The notes: a model not told the origin generated them from the sequence alone. A stretch of DNA of 47,707 nt from Hyphomicrobiales bacterium (GCA_017305555.1 JAFKKM010000046.1:1-47707), one strand, 5' to 3'. Shown: positions 1 through 10,380, counted from the stretch's first letter. A program made the numbers and translations.

Positions 1-82
1 GAGTGGCTGAAGGCGGCGGTTTGCTAAACCGTTATAGGGTTGTAAAGCCCTATCGAGGGTTCGAATCCCTCTGTCTCCGCCA
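1..82 (+). tRNA. tRNA-Ser(GCU), 5' end cut by window edge
   Basis: The anticodon stem-loop closes around the seven-base loop TTGCTAA (21-27), giving anticodon GCT (23-25), which reads serine AGC/AGU codons. A long variable arm follows (about 33-54), as expected for a class II serine tRNA. The T arm is GAGGG-TTCGAAT-CCCTC at 55-71. The 3' acceptor strand (72-78), discriminator G79 and an encoded CCA (80-82) are all present. The first dozen or so bases of the acceptor and D stems lie outside the window, so this is a partial feature only because of the boundary. Confidence 0.95.
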
Positions 83-136
83 CCCTGCGCCTTCGGCTTC
101 GGGTGGCAGGCCACCTGAAGCCGAAGGCACAGGGTG
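81..136. repeat. 56-bp palindrome overlapping the tRNA CCA end
   Basis: Arms 81-106 and 111-136 pair over 26 positions with one mismatch (88/129) and one G-U pair (101/116), around a four-base loop. The palindrome begins inside the CCA end of tRNA-Ser. No T-run follows, so it is not a standard intrinsic terminator, although the transcript would fold strongly and could end or process the tRNA precursor. It may equally be a mobile palindromic repeat that settled beside a tRNA gene. Confidence 0.8.
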
Positions 137-137
137 A

Positions 138-168
138 TCTCCCGAAGCGGCAAAGCCGCGCAGGGAGA
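138..168. repeat. Second hairpin between tRNA palindrome and GIY-YIG gene
   Basis: Outer arms TCTCCC (138-143) and GGGAGA (163-168) enclose an inner hairpin GCGGC-AAA-GCCGC (147-159). It follows the larger palindrome by one base and ends 13 bases before the GIY-YIG start codon, so it would lie in the leader of that gene's message. Its role is unknown; it could hold translation down or be the second half of a composite repeat. Confidence 0.55.
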
Positions 169-181
169 CCGGTAACGCTCC

Positions 182-439
182 ATGTGGTACGTCTATTTTC
201 TTGAGTTGAGCAATCGCGACATCTACGTCGGCTCGACGAACGACCTGCGGCGACGTTTCGCCTCGCATCAAGCCGGGCACGTTCTCTCGACCAGGGCAAA
301 TCTAGCGGCGATCCTGAAGTCCTATGTCGCCGTGGAGACGGAAGACCACGCGAGAGAGCTTGAAACCTATTTCAAATCCGGTTCCGGAAAAGCCGTTGCT
401 CTCAAGCGTCTCATCCGGAGAAACTCGCCTGTCCGATAG
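182..439 (+). CDS. GIY-YIG nuclease family protein (small, single domain)
   Basis: This 85-residue protein is a stand-alone GIY-YIG domain. The strand motifs VYFLE (residues 4-8) and IYVGST (14-19) match the family's GIY and YIG elements, followed by the helix NDLRRRFASH, whose arginines fit the conserved catalytic Arg region. Length and layout match the YhbQ/UPF0213-type group, whose biological role is mostly unsettled; some relatives cut DNA. No clear Shine-Dalgarno precedes the ATG; a strong hairpin sits just upstream instead. The gene follows tRNA-Ser with only palindromes between. Such small GIY-YIG genes occur in several copies in related genomes, which suggests mobility, but no transposase or integrase is nearby. 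Confidence 0.85.
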   Translation: MWYVYFLELSNRDIYVGSTNDLRRRFASHQAGHVLSTRANLAAILKSYVAVETEDHARELETYFKSGSGKAVALKRLIRRNSPVR

Positions 440-515
440 CTTGAGAGCGCCATAGCGTGGATTGCGCGTAGCCCGCACACCCCGGCGGCTACCATTTCCG
501 AACCGACCCGCCCTC

Positions 516-782
516 TCAATGCATCGCGACCCAGGCGCGGGCATCACGCTGCGCGGCGGCGATCTCGACGTCGGACATCATCTCCGCCACCTCGCGCCGC
601 AACTGCACCGCATCGACGCGGCCCTTGAGCGCGGCGAGATTGAACCACTTGTGCGCGGCGACGAGATCGACCAGGCCGCCCCGCCCGCTCGCCCAATATA
701 GTCCGCGTTCAAACAGCGCATCCGGGATCGCGGTGTCGTTCACCGGCTTTGCCGCGTCCAGATCGATCGTTCCGTGAAACAT
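516..782 (-). CDS. Sel1-repeat-like small protein
   Basis: The 88-residue product has one clear Sel1/TPR-like unit at about residues 21-56: ALFERGLYWASGRG followed by VDLVAAHKWFNLAALKG, the usual pattern of small and aromatic residues of a Sel1 repeat. The C-terminal third is a charged helix. A single repeat cannot form a long solenoid, so it may bind a partner or form oligomers. I chose the ATG at 782 because the frame continues upstream only with low-quality residues and an AAGGTC-like stretch lies just before it. The function is unknown. The gene stands alone and converges with the GIY-YIG gene. Confidence 0.75.
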   Translation of the reverse strand: MFHGTIDLDAAKPVNDTAIPDALFERGLYWASGRGGLVDLVAAHKWFNLAALKGRVDAVQLRREVAEMMSDVEIAAAQRDARAWVAMH

Positions 783-1480
783 GACCTTTGACCTTTTTGT
801 TGGTAGCCGCCCTGCTCCGAGCGCGGCCTCCTGTCCAATCGTGTCGTTCGACAATCTTCCCAACCGCCATTGTTCGGCGTGTTGGGGTGACTATGACCGG
901 TCAAATTTGAAGGGCAGTTTAAGTATCGCGATGAACGGAATCTGAACGCCGCGGCGCGGCCATTGCGGGCGAATCGCGGAAAGGCCCGTCATTCACGGAC
1001 TTCCCCGATTCATGAATCGCGGATTTACGCTGTCGCTTGGCAAAGCGATAACCATCGTCGCAAGGCGCGATGAAAGGAACCGGCATCGCGACACGATGCG
1101 GCAGGACGACAATCATTGCGAATGAAGCTATGGGGGAGAGCCGGACGCGGCACGTCAAGCAGGGGCACCGGCAAAAAAACGAGGGCGTCGGCGAACACGT
1201 CAGGGTCGAAGTTCACCGCGGCGAAGCCGCTTGTGACTGTGGAGACGCGATCTCCACGCCGTAAGAAGAATGTCTCGTTGCCGAACCACTCTTCTGCCGG
1301 ATCACCTGCCGGGCGCATGAGCGACCCGTCCAACGATCCGACCGACTGACCTGATGTCTCGCCGACACCCTCTTTCGTCGACCAGAGCTTCCAACCGGAT
1401 CCGCTTTACAGCGGAGGGCAAACTGGCGGCTCGTGTGACGTCGCCGGCAAAGTTCGCCGGCAATTCTTCCAGAAGCAAAC
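783..1480. other. Stretch without a confident gene (698 bp)
   Basis: Short open frames exist on both strands but none has a good start, ribosome site or recognisable product. The best is a minus-strand frame at 1025-1333 whose first two thirds look weakly protein-like; it might be a gene remnant. A perfect 14-bp palindrome, CGATTCATGAATCG, lies at 1006-1019. The right-hand end is probably the downstream region of the H1-like gene. Confidence 0.4.
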
Positions 1481-1615
1481 TTACTTCTTCTTGGCGGTCT
1501 TCTTCTTGGCGACCTTGCGGGTCTTCTTCGCGGTCTTCTTCGCCGCGGTCTTCGTCGCCTTCTTGACCTTCTTCACAGTCTTCTTGGCTTTCGCCTTCTT
1601 CGCCTTCTTAGCCAT
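1481..1615 (-). CDS. Histone H1-like Lys/Ala-rich basic protein
   Basis: The 44-residue product starts MAKKAKKAKAKKTV and is made almost wholly of Lys, Ala, Thr and Val in AKK/TKK-type repeats, like the C-terminal tail of histone H1 and the small H1-like proteins of some bacteria. It should bind DNA (or RNA) non-specifically through charge and may help compact the nucleoid. The start at 1615 is set by a strong AGGAGGG ribosome site a few bases upstream; a longer in-frame start at 1681 adds unrelated sequence. A long AT-richer upstream region precedes it. Similar Lys/Ala tails occur on TopA and RNase R in this window. Confidence 0.85.
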   Translation of the reverse strand: MAKKAKKAKAKKTVKKVKKATKTAAKKTAKKTRKVAKKKTAKKK

Positions 1616-2255
1616 GTTGCCCTCCTGATTAGTGAGATGGCTTGATCGCTGCGTGCACCCGGGAATCGAAATGCACTTCATCCCGCATACACCAACACAT
1701 GTGAAAAAACAGCGTCCTGCTTAAGGAAGTGTTGATGAAGCGGTGGCAGCGCCACGCCTGCGTCGCGACCAACGACTCCGAAGGCGACGTTGCGCACGAT
1801 GCAAGTAGTGCCTGCGAAATCTACGTCGACGAATGTCAAGGTTGCAGGAAACGCTTGTACTACAGATGGATTCGCAATTCGCATTGAAAATTTTTCACGC
1901 ACGATGTCGTTCGAAGCGACTCATCGCGGTTGCTCAAAACGCTGCGCGCGGACTCTGAGTCGCGATTTTTGGCAAATAAAATATTTTCAGTGGTGTGGAC
2001 GTTCCGGCGCTTCGCGGTTTCTCAAACGCGATTTTTTTGCCAGCTCTCTGCGCTGATTCGTGGTCGCGATTTTTCCAATTCACCGTCGCCGCATCCGCCG
2101 ACGACGCCCGTTCGCACCTCGACGACGACGAACATTTTCGTCCTTGAACGCCATCGCCACAGCTCGCCGACACCGCGCAACGGTCCGTCCGACGACGCAA
2201 GATGAACGGCGACGCGCACGCACGGTCGCCGCGCGCGGCGACCGACGCCGGCGTA
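1616..2255. other. Long intergenic region with repeated CGCGATTTTT boxes
   Basis: These 640 bases lie between the gatB stop and the H1-like gene, both on the minus strand, so they form the upstream region of the H1-like gene. I see no credible coding frame. The middle (about 1860-2080) is clearly AT-richer than its surroundings and holds three copies of CGCGATTTTT (1961-1970, 2027-2036, 2065-2074). These could be regulatory boxes, but no known binding factor is implied. Nearer gatB the sequence is rich in CGAC/GACG runs. Confidence 0.4.
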
Positions 2256-3740
2256 CTACAAACCGAGCTTGGTCTTGATGAGGTCGTTGACGGCTTGCGG
2301 GTTGGCCTTGCCACCCGACGCCTTCATCACCTGTCCGACGAACCAACCGGCGAGCGCGGGCTTGGCTTGCGCCTGTGCCACCTTGTCGGGATTGGCGGCG
2401 ACGATCTCGTCGACGATCTTCTCGATTGCGCCGGTGTCGGTGACCTGCCTCATGCCACGCGCTTCCACCAGCGCGCGCGGATCGCCACCTTCGTTCCAGA
2501 CGATCTCGAACAAGTCCTTGGCGATCTTGCCGGAGATGGTGCCCTCGCCGATCAGATCGACGATGGCGGCGAGCTGTGCCGACGACACCGGCGACGCGGC
2601 GATGTCCTTAGCCTCCTTGTTGAGGCGGCCGAACAGTTCGTTGATCACCCAGTTGGCGGCGAGTTTGCCGTCGCGCGCCTTGTCGGTAAGCGCCACCAGC
2701 ACCGCTTCGTAGAAGTCGGCGCTCTCACGCTCGCTGACCAGCACGGCGGCGTCGTAAGGCGTCAACCCGATGTCGCCGATGAAGCGCGCCTTCTTCTGAT
2801 CCGGCAATTCCGGCAACGCGGCAGCGAGTTCGTCGACGAAGTCTTGCGAGAACTCCAGCGGCAGCAGATCGGGATCGGGGAAGTAGCGGTAGTCGTGCGC
2901 CTCTTCCTTCGAGCGCATCGAACGCGTCTCGCCCTTACCGGGGTCGAACAATCGGGTTTCCTGATCGATGCTGCCGCCATCTTCAAGGATTCCGATCTGA
3001 CGTCGCGCTTCGTACTCAATTGCCTGGCCGATGAAGCGGATCGAGTTGACGTTCTTGATCTCGCAGCGAGTACCGAACGGCTCGCCCGGCTTGCGCACCG
3101 AAACGTTGACGTCGGCGCGCAGGCTGCCCTTCTCCATATCGCCGTCGCAGGTGCCGAGGTAACGCAGGATGGTGCGCAGCTTGCTGACATACGCCTTGGC
3201 CTGCTCCGACGAACGGATGTCCGGCTTGGAGACGATCTCCATCAACGCCACACCCGAACGGTTGAGATCGACATAGGTCATGGTCGGATGCTGGTCGTGC
3301 AGCAACTTGCCTGCGTCCTGCTCCAGATGCAGCCGCTCGATGCCGACGGTGACGCTGTCGCCGTCGTCGAGATCGACCTGCACTTCGCCCTCGCCGACCA
3401 CCGGCGACTTGTACTGGCTGATTTGATAGCCCTGCGGCAGATCCGGATAGAAATAGTTCTTCCGGTCGAACACCGAACGCAGGTTGATCCTGGCCTTGAG
3501 GCCGAGACCGGTGCGCACCGCCTGCTTCACCGCCTCCTCGTTGATCACCGGCAACATGCCGGGCATCGCGGCGTCGACCAGCGAGACGTGGCTGTTCGGA
3601 TCGCCGCCGAACTGGGTCGAGGCGCCGGAAAACAGTTTGGCATTGGAGGTGACCTGGGCATGGACTTCGAGCCCGATCACCATTTCCCAATCGCTGGTGG
3701 CGCCTTTGATGAGCTTCGCGGATTTGACAGGTGCGTTCAT
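2256..3740 (-). CDS. gatB: Asp-tRNA(Asn)/Glu-tRNA(Gln) amidotransferase subunit B
   Basis: GatB is the kinase/tRNA-binding subunit of the GatCAB complex, which activates Glu-tRNA(Gln) or Asp-tRNA(Asn) with ATP and converts it to Gln- or Asn-tRNA with ammonia delivered from GatA. The 494-residue protein has the family's length and N-terminal signature (GLEVHAQ at 23-29, then SKLFSG-like NAKLFSG), the [14 protein letters not shown] stretch, the [16 protein letters not shown] motif, and a C-terminal YqeY-like domain ending in LIKTKLGL. I chose the ATG at 3740 (MNAPVK); the open frame runs further upstream only through a family B repeat. It lies apart from gatC-gatA, with a patatin gene and two repeats between. 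Confidence 0.97.
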   Translation of the reverse strand: MNAPVKSAKLIKGATSDWEMVIGLEVHAQVTSNAKLFSGASTQFGGDPNSHVSLVDAAMPGMLPVINEEAVKQAVRTGLGLKARINLRSVFDRKNYFYPDLPQGYQISQYKSPVVGEGEVQVDLDDGDSVTVGIERLHLEQDAGKLLHDQHPTMTYVDLNRSGVALMEIVSKPDIRSSEQAKAYVSKLRTILRYLGTCDGDMEKGSLRADVNVSVRKPGEPFGTRCEIKNVNSIRFIGQAIEYEARRQIGILEDGGSIDQETRLFDPGKGETRSMRSKEEAHDYRYFPDPDLLPLEFSQDFVDELAAALPELPDQKKARFIGDIGLTPYDAAVLVSERESADFYEAVLVALTDKARDGKLAANWVINELFGRLNKEAKDIAASPVSSAQLAAIVDLIGEGTISGKIAKDLFEIVWNEGGDPRALVEARGMRQVTDTGAIEKIVDEIVAANPDKVAQAQAKPALAGWFVGQVMKASGGKANPQAVNDLIKTKLGL

Positions 3741-3847
3741 GGGGCGAGTTCTACAATGGACAGCGGGGAGAGAAAACCCCGGCGAAGTGACGACGGCCTG
3801 AGTGTCCGACCGCAAATTCGCTTCTAGCCAAATATGCGATACGAATA

Positions 3848-3966
3848 CGTCGTCCCCGCGCAGGCGGGGACCCATAACCCCTGGCATAAGTTGTCGAAAG
3901 ACATTCGCCCTGGTTATGGAGCCGAACCGCTGCGGCGTATGGGTCTCCGCCTGCGCGGGGACGACG
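3848..3966. repeat. Family B palindromic repeat, copy 1
   Basis: A ~119-bp element with inverted ends: CGTCGTCCCCGCGCAGGCGG at the left and its near-complement at the right, with about 60 bases of internal sequence. The inner arm sequences differ: CCCATAACCCCT on the left and CGGCGTATGGG on the right, so the element has a direction. Copy 2 (18892-19025) is the same element in the opposite orientation. It lies between gatB and the patatin gene. Confidence 0.9.
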
Positions 3967-4022
3967 CCGAGAATGTTGTGACGGCGCGCGCACAAAAACC
4001 GTCATCCTCGCAACGACGGCCC

Positions 4023-5408
4023 TTACATACTCTTCAGAAAATCCCGCAGCGTCGGATTGATGTGGAGTGCGTCGCGGCCCGCCGCGATCACCTCGTCCAC
4101 CTGCTGCTGCGGCAGATGAAACCGCGTCGGCACGTTGCCGAGTTCGGCAGCGCGCGCCGGATCGAGCTGATCGAAACCGATCCGGCCCACGAAGAATTTC
4201 AGATCGCGGCAATTCCAGCCGGCCGGCGCACCGTAGCGTTTGCGATCCGCCGCCGACAGGCCGCAACGCCATTTGATCAGCGCATTCTGCCAATCGCTCA
4301 TGGTGCGCTCGAAGGCGGTATAGCTCGCGCCGACACTGGCATCGATGGTGGTGTCGATCGCCGCCTTGACCAGATCGACGCCGGTGGGGCCGTCGGCGCT
4401 CTTCACCCAATCGCCCGACAGTCCGGCCTTGGCATCCACCACCAGGAACATCGAGCGCCGCAGCTTGACCGCCTGCTCGGGCGTCAGCGGACCATAAGCC
4501 GTGGTGGAGGACTCACGCGAGATGGTGAATCCGGCCAGGCCGTAGTTATCGACGAGGCCGCCATCGAGCAGCTTGATGAACGGCACTTTGCCTTCGCGAT
4601 AGCGCAGGATCGCGCTCGCATAGGAACGCAACATCGGAGAAGCATGGCGATCGGCGGCGGAGCGCGTGATCCACGACGGCAGCGGATCGCTGCAAGTGCC
4701 CGGATAGGCCTTCACCACGATCGGCGCGAAGGCGACCGGCACGGCAGCAGAGGCCGCCACCGCGTTGGAGAGCGGAAACTTGGTCAGGTCGCTACAGATC
4801 GCGGTGAAGGCGGTCGCCCCGAATACGAACGGCACGCGATTGTAGATGTCGGATGCGTTGATCCAGACACGCGGCGCGCCGACCTCGCGAAACTGGCCGT
4901 AAGTCGCGCCGTGAAACAGGTTGCGGTCGAGCCACTGGGTAAAACCCTGCTGGTCGTTGATACCGCCGCCGAGCGCGCGGCCCATGGTGGCGAGCGACAG
5001 CGTCGTGTTGAGTCCCTCTTCCGCGTTCTGCAACAGGAAGCGCTCGCGAAAATCGGCCAGCGCGGCGCGCTTCTTCAGGCCGTAATAAGCCGCCGTGACC
5101 GAGCCGCCGGAGACGCCAGAAATGAAATCGAGCCGGTCGAGCAGCTTGTCGTTGCCGTGCGGAACGCCGATCCGGTCGAACTCCGAGAGCACGCCGTAGG
5201 AAAACGCCGCCGCGCGGGTGCCACCGCCGGAGAACGCCAGACCGATCAGCAGATCGTCGTTGTCGGCGGCTTCTTCCTTGAAATTGAGATGGAGCTGATC
5301 GACCACGCTGCCGTTGGCCGGCTCATTCACCGGCAGGTTGTGGACCGAGGCGCAGCCGCCCAGCCACAAGCTCATCGCCATCGCGCCAAGATATCCCGAC
5401 CACCGCAT
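4023..5408 (-). CDS. Patatin-like phospholipase, lipoprotein
   Basis: The 461-residue protein begins with a lipoprotein signal: MRW, a hydrophobic stretch and lipobox LGGC with Cys19, so it should be lipid-anchored, probably at the outer membrane facing the periplasm. The patatin fold is shown by the oxyanion-hole loop SGGGTRA (about 60-66), the nucleophile elbow GVSGG with Ser100, and the catalytic aspartate motif DGGLVDNYG in the C-terminal half, giving a Ser-Asp dyad that hydrolyses acyl ester bonds of (phospho)lipids. The start at 5408 places the signal peptide at the N-terminus; an ATG at 5426 is possible. The physiological substrate is unknown. Repeats lie on both sides, between gatA and gatB. 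Confidence 0.9.
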   Translation of the reverse strand: MRWSGYLGAMAMSLWLGGCASVHNLPVNEPANGSVVDQLHLNFKEEAADNDDLLIGLAFSGGGTRAAAFSYGVLSEFDRIGVPHGNDKLLDRLDFISGVSGGSVTAAYYGLKKRAALADFRERFLLQNAEEGLNTTLSLATMGRALGGGINDQQGFTQWLDRNLFHGATYGQFREVGAPRVWINASDIYNRVPFVFGATAFTAICSDLTKFPLSNAVAASAAVPVAFAPIVVKAYPGTCSDPLPSWITRSAADRHASPMLRSYASAILRYREGKVPFIKLLDGGLVDNYGLAGFTISRESSTTAYGPLTPEQAVKLRRSMFLVVDAKAGLSGDWVKSADGPTGVDLVKAAIDTTIDASVGASYTAFERTMSDWQNALIKWRCGLSAADRKRYGAPAGWNCRDLKFFVGRIGFDQLDPARAAELGNVPTRFHLPQQQVDEVIAAGRDALHINPTLRDFLKSM

Positions 5409-5549
5409 GATCGCCCGCCCCTCCATTGCGGCGGTTATCGCCCGAAGGCGGTTAACCGGCGCACAAGATGGCAGCATCGTGGCAACGGCAAGGCCATCAT
5501 GGTTAATCCTGCGCTGACGGTCGGCGACTCGGCCGGACAATCAGTTCCT

Positions 5550-5631
5550 GTCATTGCGAGGAGCGTAAGCGACGAAGCGGATCCAGGACTGATTTAGTAA
5601 AGACTGGATTGCCTCGCTTCACTCCCAATGA
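5550..5631. repeat. Family A palindromic repeat, copy 1
   Basis: Imperfect inverted repeat of ~82 bp: the left arm reads GTCATTGCGAGGAGCG and continues with AGCGACGAAGC, and the right arm is a degraded complement ending CCCAATGA. It lies just downstream of gatA and upstream of the patatin gene. It is the most diverged of five copies in the window. Confidence 0.9.
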
Positions 5632-5638
5632 AACAATC

Positions 5639-7113
<1,475 letters not shown>

Positions 7114-7117
<4 letters not shown>

Positions 7118-7326
7118 TTATCAACCGGGCTGCAAAAGAAAGGAGAGAGCGTCTTGTCGTTGGCGGGATCGTCGCGACGCGGCTGTTGCTTCATGGACTG
7201 CTCCATCGCATCGAGCACCGCGTCCATCGCCTTGTCGGGATCGGCCTCCTCGCCCTGACGCCGCATCGCGTCGAGGTAGGTCATGTAAGCCTGATAGGCT
7301 TTCTCGTCGTCGCACAGCAGGCACAT
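7114..7326 (-). CDS. Conserved 70-residue protein between gatC and gatA, unknown function
   Basis: The product begins [20 protein letters not shown] and continues as an amphipathic, acidic helix ([17 protein letters not shown]) before a short disordered tail. The N-terminal C-x2-C pair could bind metal or form a disulfide. The stop codon overlaps the gatA ATG by the tetranucleotide ATGA, and gatC ends 17 bases upstream, so it is the middle gene of a gatC-orf-gatA operon. A GGGAGA ribosome site precedes the ATG at 7326. I do not recognise a known domain. Its position suggests a link to amidotransferase assembly or tRNA-dependent amidation, but that is inference from location only. Confidence 0.85.
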
Positions 7327-7343
7327 CAGATTTGTCTCCCGCC

Positions 7344-7661
<318 letters not shown>

Positions 7662-7743
7662 TCACGCGCAGTCGCGTTGCGTATAGGAAAGTTCCTATAG
7701 CAGACCGCCCTTTCGCGCCGCAACCACGGCGCTACCCGCCCGA

Positions 7744-8820
7744 TCAGGCGGACAACGCCTGTAGTCGCCGCAAGGCGTCCTCCGCCAAGGCGCGAGTCAA
7801 GTCCTCGGCGGGCCGCTCGGTACCGAGCGCCACCGCCTGCCCCGCCCACAGGTTGGTGAAATCGGAACTGCCGGTCTTTTCCGCCGCCGCTTTGAGCGGA
7901 CCGAACGCCGCCGAGGCGTGGGGAAAACCCGGACCTTCCGCCGTCACCGGGCCAATCTCGCGCATCGCGCGATTGACGATGCCGCGCGCAGCGCGCCCGG
8001 TCATCACGTTCGTAATGGCGGTGGAGCCGTCGTCACCCTTCGCGAGATTCTGGCGGATGATGGCGCTGACCTTGGATTCCGGGGTGCGCAAAAACGCCGT
8101 TCCGATCTGCACGCCGGCCGCGCCGAGCGCGAACGCCGCAGCGATGCCCCGCCCATCGGCGATGCCGCCGGCCGCGATCACCGGCACACGCACCGCGTCC
8201 GCCATCTGCGGCACTAGCGCGAAGGTGCCTGGCTGCGTGGCGATATCGTCGGTGAGGAACATGCTGCGATGGCCGCCCGCCTCCGCGCCCTGTGCGATGA
8301 CGGCATCGACGCCGCGCTCCGCCAGCCACACCGCCTCCTTGACGATGGTGGCCGACGCGATGACGACGCAGCCAGCATCCTTGACACGCCGAAGCAGGCT
8401 CACTTCGGGCAGACCGAAGTGGAAGCTCACCACCTCCGGCTTCACGTCCTCGACCACCTCGCACATCGCCGCATCGAACGGCGCGCGCGCGGCGGACGGC
8501 AACGGCATCGCCGGGTCGAGTTGCAACTCCTTATAATAAGGAGCCAGCCGCTCGCGCCATGCCGCCACCTTGGTCTCGTCCGGCACCGTCGGCGTGTGGG
8601 CGAAGAAGTTCATCGACACCGGCGCCGAGACCTGCTGGCGGAAGATGTTGACCTGTTCGCGCGCCTTGTCCGGCGACAGCATCGCGCAGGGCAGCGCGCC
8701 GAGCGCGCCGGCCTTGGCGGCTGCAATCGCCAGTTCGGTATCGATTGCACCAGCCATCGGCGCCTGGATGATGGGGAGATCGACCTTGAAAAGGTCGAGC
8801 AGTCGGCGGTCGGGCCACAT
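7744..8820 (-). CDS. Nitronate monooxygenase / 2-nitropropane dioxygenase family flavoenzyme
   Basis: A 358-residue TIM-barrel FMN enzyme of the NPD/NMO family, which oxidises alkyl nitronates such as propionate 3-nitronate. Typical motifs are LPIIQAPMAGA near the N-terminus, VIAQGAEAGGHRS (flavin phosphate and catalytic His region), VPVIAAGGIADGRG and AAGVQIGTAFLRTPES. The ATG at 8820 is preceded by a GAGGA ribosome site. Family members differ in substrate, and some are enoyl reductases, so the exact reaction is uncertain. The gene is divergent from ruvX (134 bp between) and lies upstream of gatC with 112 bp between, so it may or may not be co-transcribed with it. Confidence 0.88.
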   Translation of the reverse strand: MWPDRRLLDLFKVDLPIIQAPMAGAIDTELAIAAAKAGALGALPCAMLSPDKAREQVNIFRQQVSAPVSMNFFAHTPTVPDETKVAAWRERLAPYYKELQLDPAMPLPSAARAPFDAAMCEVVEDVKPEVVSFHFGLPEVSLLRRVKDAGCVVIASATIVKEAVWLAERGVDAVIAQGAEAGGHRSMFLTDDIATQPGTFALVPQMADAVRVPVIAAGGIADGRGIAAAFALGAAGVQIGTAFLRTPESKVSAIIRQNLAKGDDGSTAITNVMTGRAARGIVNRAMREIGPVTAEGPGFPHASAAFGPLKAAAEKTGSSDFTNLWAGQAVALGTERPAEDLTRALAEDALRRLQALSA

Positions 8821-8954
8821 GGCGATATCCTCAATTGATGCGGCTGGTATTCCACTTTGCGACCGCAATGTCACGGCCCCGACCATGCGACCTTGGATGG
8901 AAGCTCCGCCCATTCGCCCATGACGCCGTCGCTACCGCCGTGGTATGCGAAGCG

Positions 8955-9431
8955 ATGACCGCTCCTGTCCTACCCCTGACCGAAGCCGCCACCCATTGGC
9001 CCGCGCGCGGTGCGCTGATCGGCCTCGACCTCGGCACCAAAACCATCGGCGTGTCGGTGTCCGATGCCGACCGCAAGCTCGCCACCGGCGTCGAGACCGT
9101 GAAGCGCACCGCCTTCACCGCCGACGCAGCACGCCTGATCGCGCTGGCGCAGGCGCGCAATGCCGTCGGCTTCGTCCTCGGCCTGCCGATCAACATGGAC
9201 GGCAGCGAAGGCCCGCGCGCGCAATCGACCCGCGCCTTCGCCCGCAACTTCTCCCGCCTCACCGACCTGGCCATCGGGTTGTGGGACGAGCGGCTGTCCA
9301 CCACCGCGGTGGAGCGCGAACTGATCGCGCTCGATACCAGCCGCGCCAAGCGCGCCAAAGTGATCGACGAACACGCCGCGATCTTCATCCTGCAAGGCGC
9401 ACTCGACCGCCTCACCACGCTGAACCGCTGA
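8955..9431 (+). CDS. ruvX: Putative pre-16S rRNA nuclease / Holliday junction resolvase-like YqgF
   Basis: The 158-residue protein is a YqgF/RuvX-type RNase H fold. Conserved acidic sites are Asp25 in GLDLGTKTIGVSVSD, a central VLGLPINMDGSEGPRA loop, WDERLST, and the final IDEHAAIFILQGALD. The family is credited with trimming the 5' end of 16S rRNA in Escherichia coli and was first proposed as a Holliday junction resolvase. I chose the ATG at 8955; longer upstream starts overlap the divergent flavoenzyme promoter and add non-conserved residues. The AEC transporter gene starts 13 bases downstream. Confidence 0.93.
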   Translation: MTAPVLPLTEAATHWPARGALIGLDLGTKTIGVSVSDADRKLATGVETVKRTAFTADAARLIALAQARNAVGFVLGLPINMDGSEGPRAQSTRAFARNFSRLTDLAIGLWDERLSTTAVERELIALDTSRAKRAKVIDEHAAIFILQGALDRLTTLNR

Positions 9432-9444
9432 GGACCACACGCCG

Positions 9445-10371
9445 ATGCTGACGGTGATCGCCTCGCTGATCCCGGTGTTCCTGCTGATCGTGCTCGGCTA
9501 TGCGCTGCGCCGAACCTTGTTGAAAAAGGACGATCACTGGGTCGGGCTGGAGCAACTGGTCTACTACGTGCTGTTTCCGGCGCTGCTGATCGAGACGCTG
9601 GGCCGTGCCAACCTTGCGTCGGTGCCGATCGCCGGCGTCGGCGGCGCGATGCTGCTGTCGGTACTGACCATGGCGGCGCTATGTCTCGCGCTGCGCCCGC
9701 TGCTGGCGCGCACGCTGGCGTTGAGCGGGCCGTCCTTCACCTCGCTGTTTCAGGGCGCGGTGCGCTGGCAGACTTTCGTGGCGCTCTCCGTCGTCGGCAA
9801 CATGCTGGGCGATCTCGGCCTCGCGGTGGCCTCGGTCGCGATGGTGGCGATGATCCCGGTCATCAACGTAATGAGCGTATCGGTGCTGGCGCACTTCGCC
9901 TCGCCGCAAAAGACCTCGTGGCGTGCGACGCTGCTGGCGATCGCGAAGAACCCGTTCATCTGGGGCTGCCTGATCGGCATCGCCATCAATGTCACCAAAT
10001 TCCCGATCCCCAAGCCGCTCTACGAATTCGCCGGATCGCTCGGGCATTCGTCGCTGGCGATCGGCCTGCTGGTGGTCGGCGCCGGCCTGCAACTCGACAG
10101 CCTGAAGCGCCCCAATGCGGTGACGACGCTCACCGTCGTATTGAAACTGATCGGGATGCCGATCATCGCCATCACGCTCGGCTGGAGTTTCGGGCTGACG
10201 GGCTCGAACCTCACAGTCGTGGCCTGCTGCGCCTCGGTGCCGAGCGCATCCAACGCCTATATATTGGCACGGCAGATGGGCGGCGACGCGCCGCTGCTGG
10301 CGCAGATCCTGGTGCTGCAAACGGTGGTCGCGGCCTTCACCATGCCGCTATTCATTGCGCTCGCCGGATAA
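9445..10371 (+). CDS. AEC family transporter (auxin efflux carrier type)
   Basis: A 308-residue integral membrane protein with about ten hydrophobic segments, beginning MLTVIASLIPVFLLIVLGYALR. The N-terminal half (LVYYVLFPALLIETL) and the C-terminal half (GMPIIAITLGWSFGL then ASNAYILARQMGGDAPL) match the two repeated halves of AEC/Mem_trans proteins, including the conserved SNAYxLAxxMGGD motif. Bacterial members export or import small organic anions such as malonate or malate; the substrate here cannot be told from sequence. It lies 13 bases after ruvX and converges with the CPBP protease gene nine bases away. Confidence 0.9.
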   Translation: MLTVIASLIPVFLLIVLGYALRRTLLKKDDHWVGLEQLVYYVLFPALLIETLGRANLASVPIAGVGGAMLLSVLTMAALCLALRPLLARTLALSGPSFTSLFQGAVRWQTFVALSVVGNMLGDLGLAVASVAMVAMIPVINVMSVSVLAHFASPQKTSWRATLLAIAKNPFIWGCLIGIAINVTKFPIPKPLYEFAGSLGHSSLAIGLLVVGAGLQLDSLKRPNAVTTLTVVLKLIGMPIIAITLGWSFGLTGSNLTVVACCASVPSASNAYILARQMGGDAPLLAQILVLQTVVAAFTMPLFIALAG

Positions 10372-10380
10372 TTTCCGGAA

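Noticed and set aside
1-439. Genomic island inserted at the tRNA-Ser gene
   Set aside because: No integrase, no second copy of the tRNA 3' end in the window, and the following genes look like normal chromosome.
1025-1333. Minus-strand open frame of 102 codons with some protein-like sequence (MRPAGDPAEEWFGNETFFLR)
   Set aside because: No ribosome site, no recognised family and the composition degrades in the last third. It may be a gene remnant, but I cannot support it as a gene.
1678-1902. Minus-strand 74-codon frame just upstream of the H1-like gene
   Set aside because: Starts at GTG without a ribosome site and has no recognisable domain; the region is better read as regulatory.
2202-3827. 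Long plus-strand open frame antisense to gatB
   Set aside because: High GC at codon third positions of gatB opens this frame. The translation is Arg/Asp/His-rich without any domain; it is a shadow.
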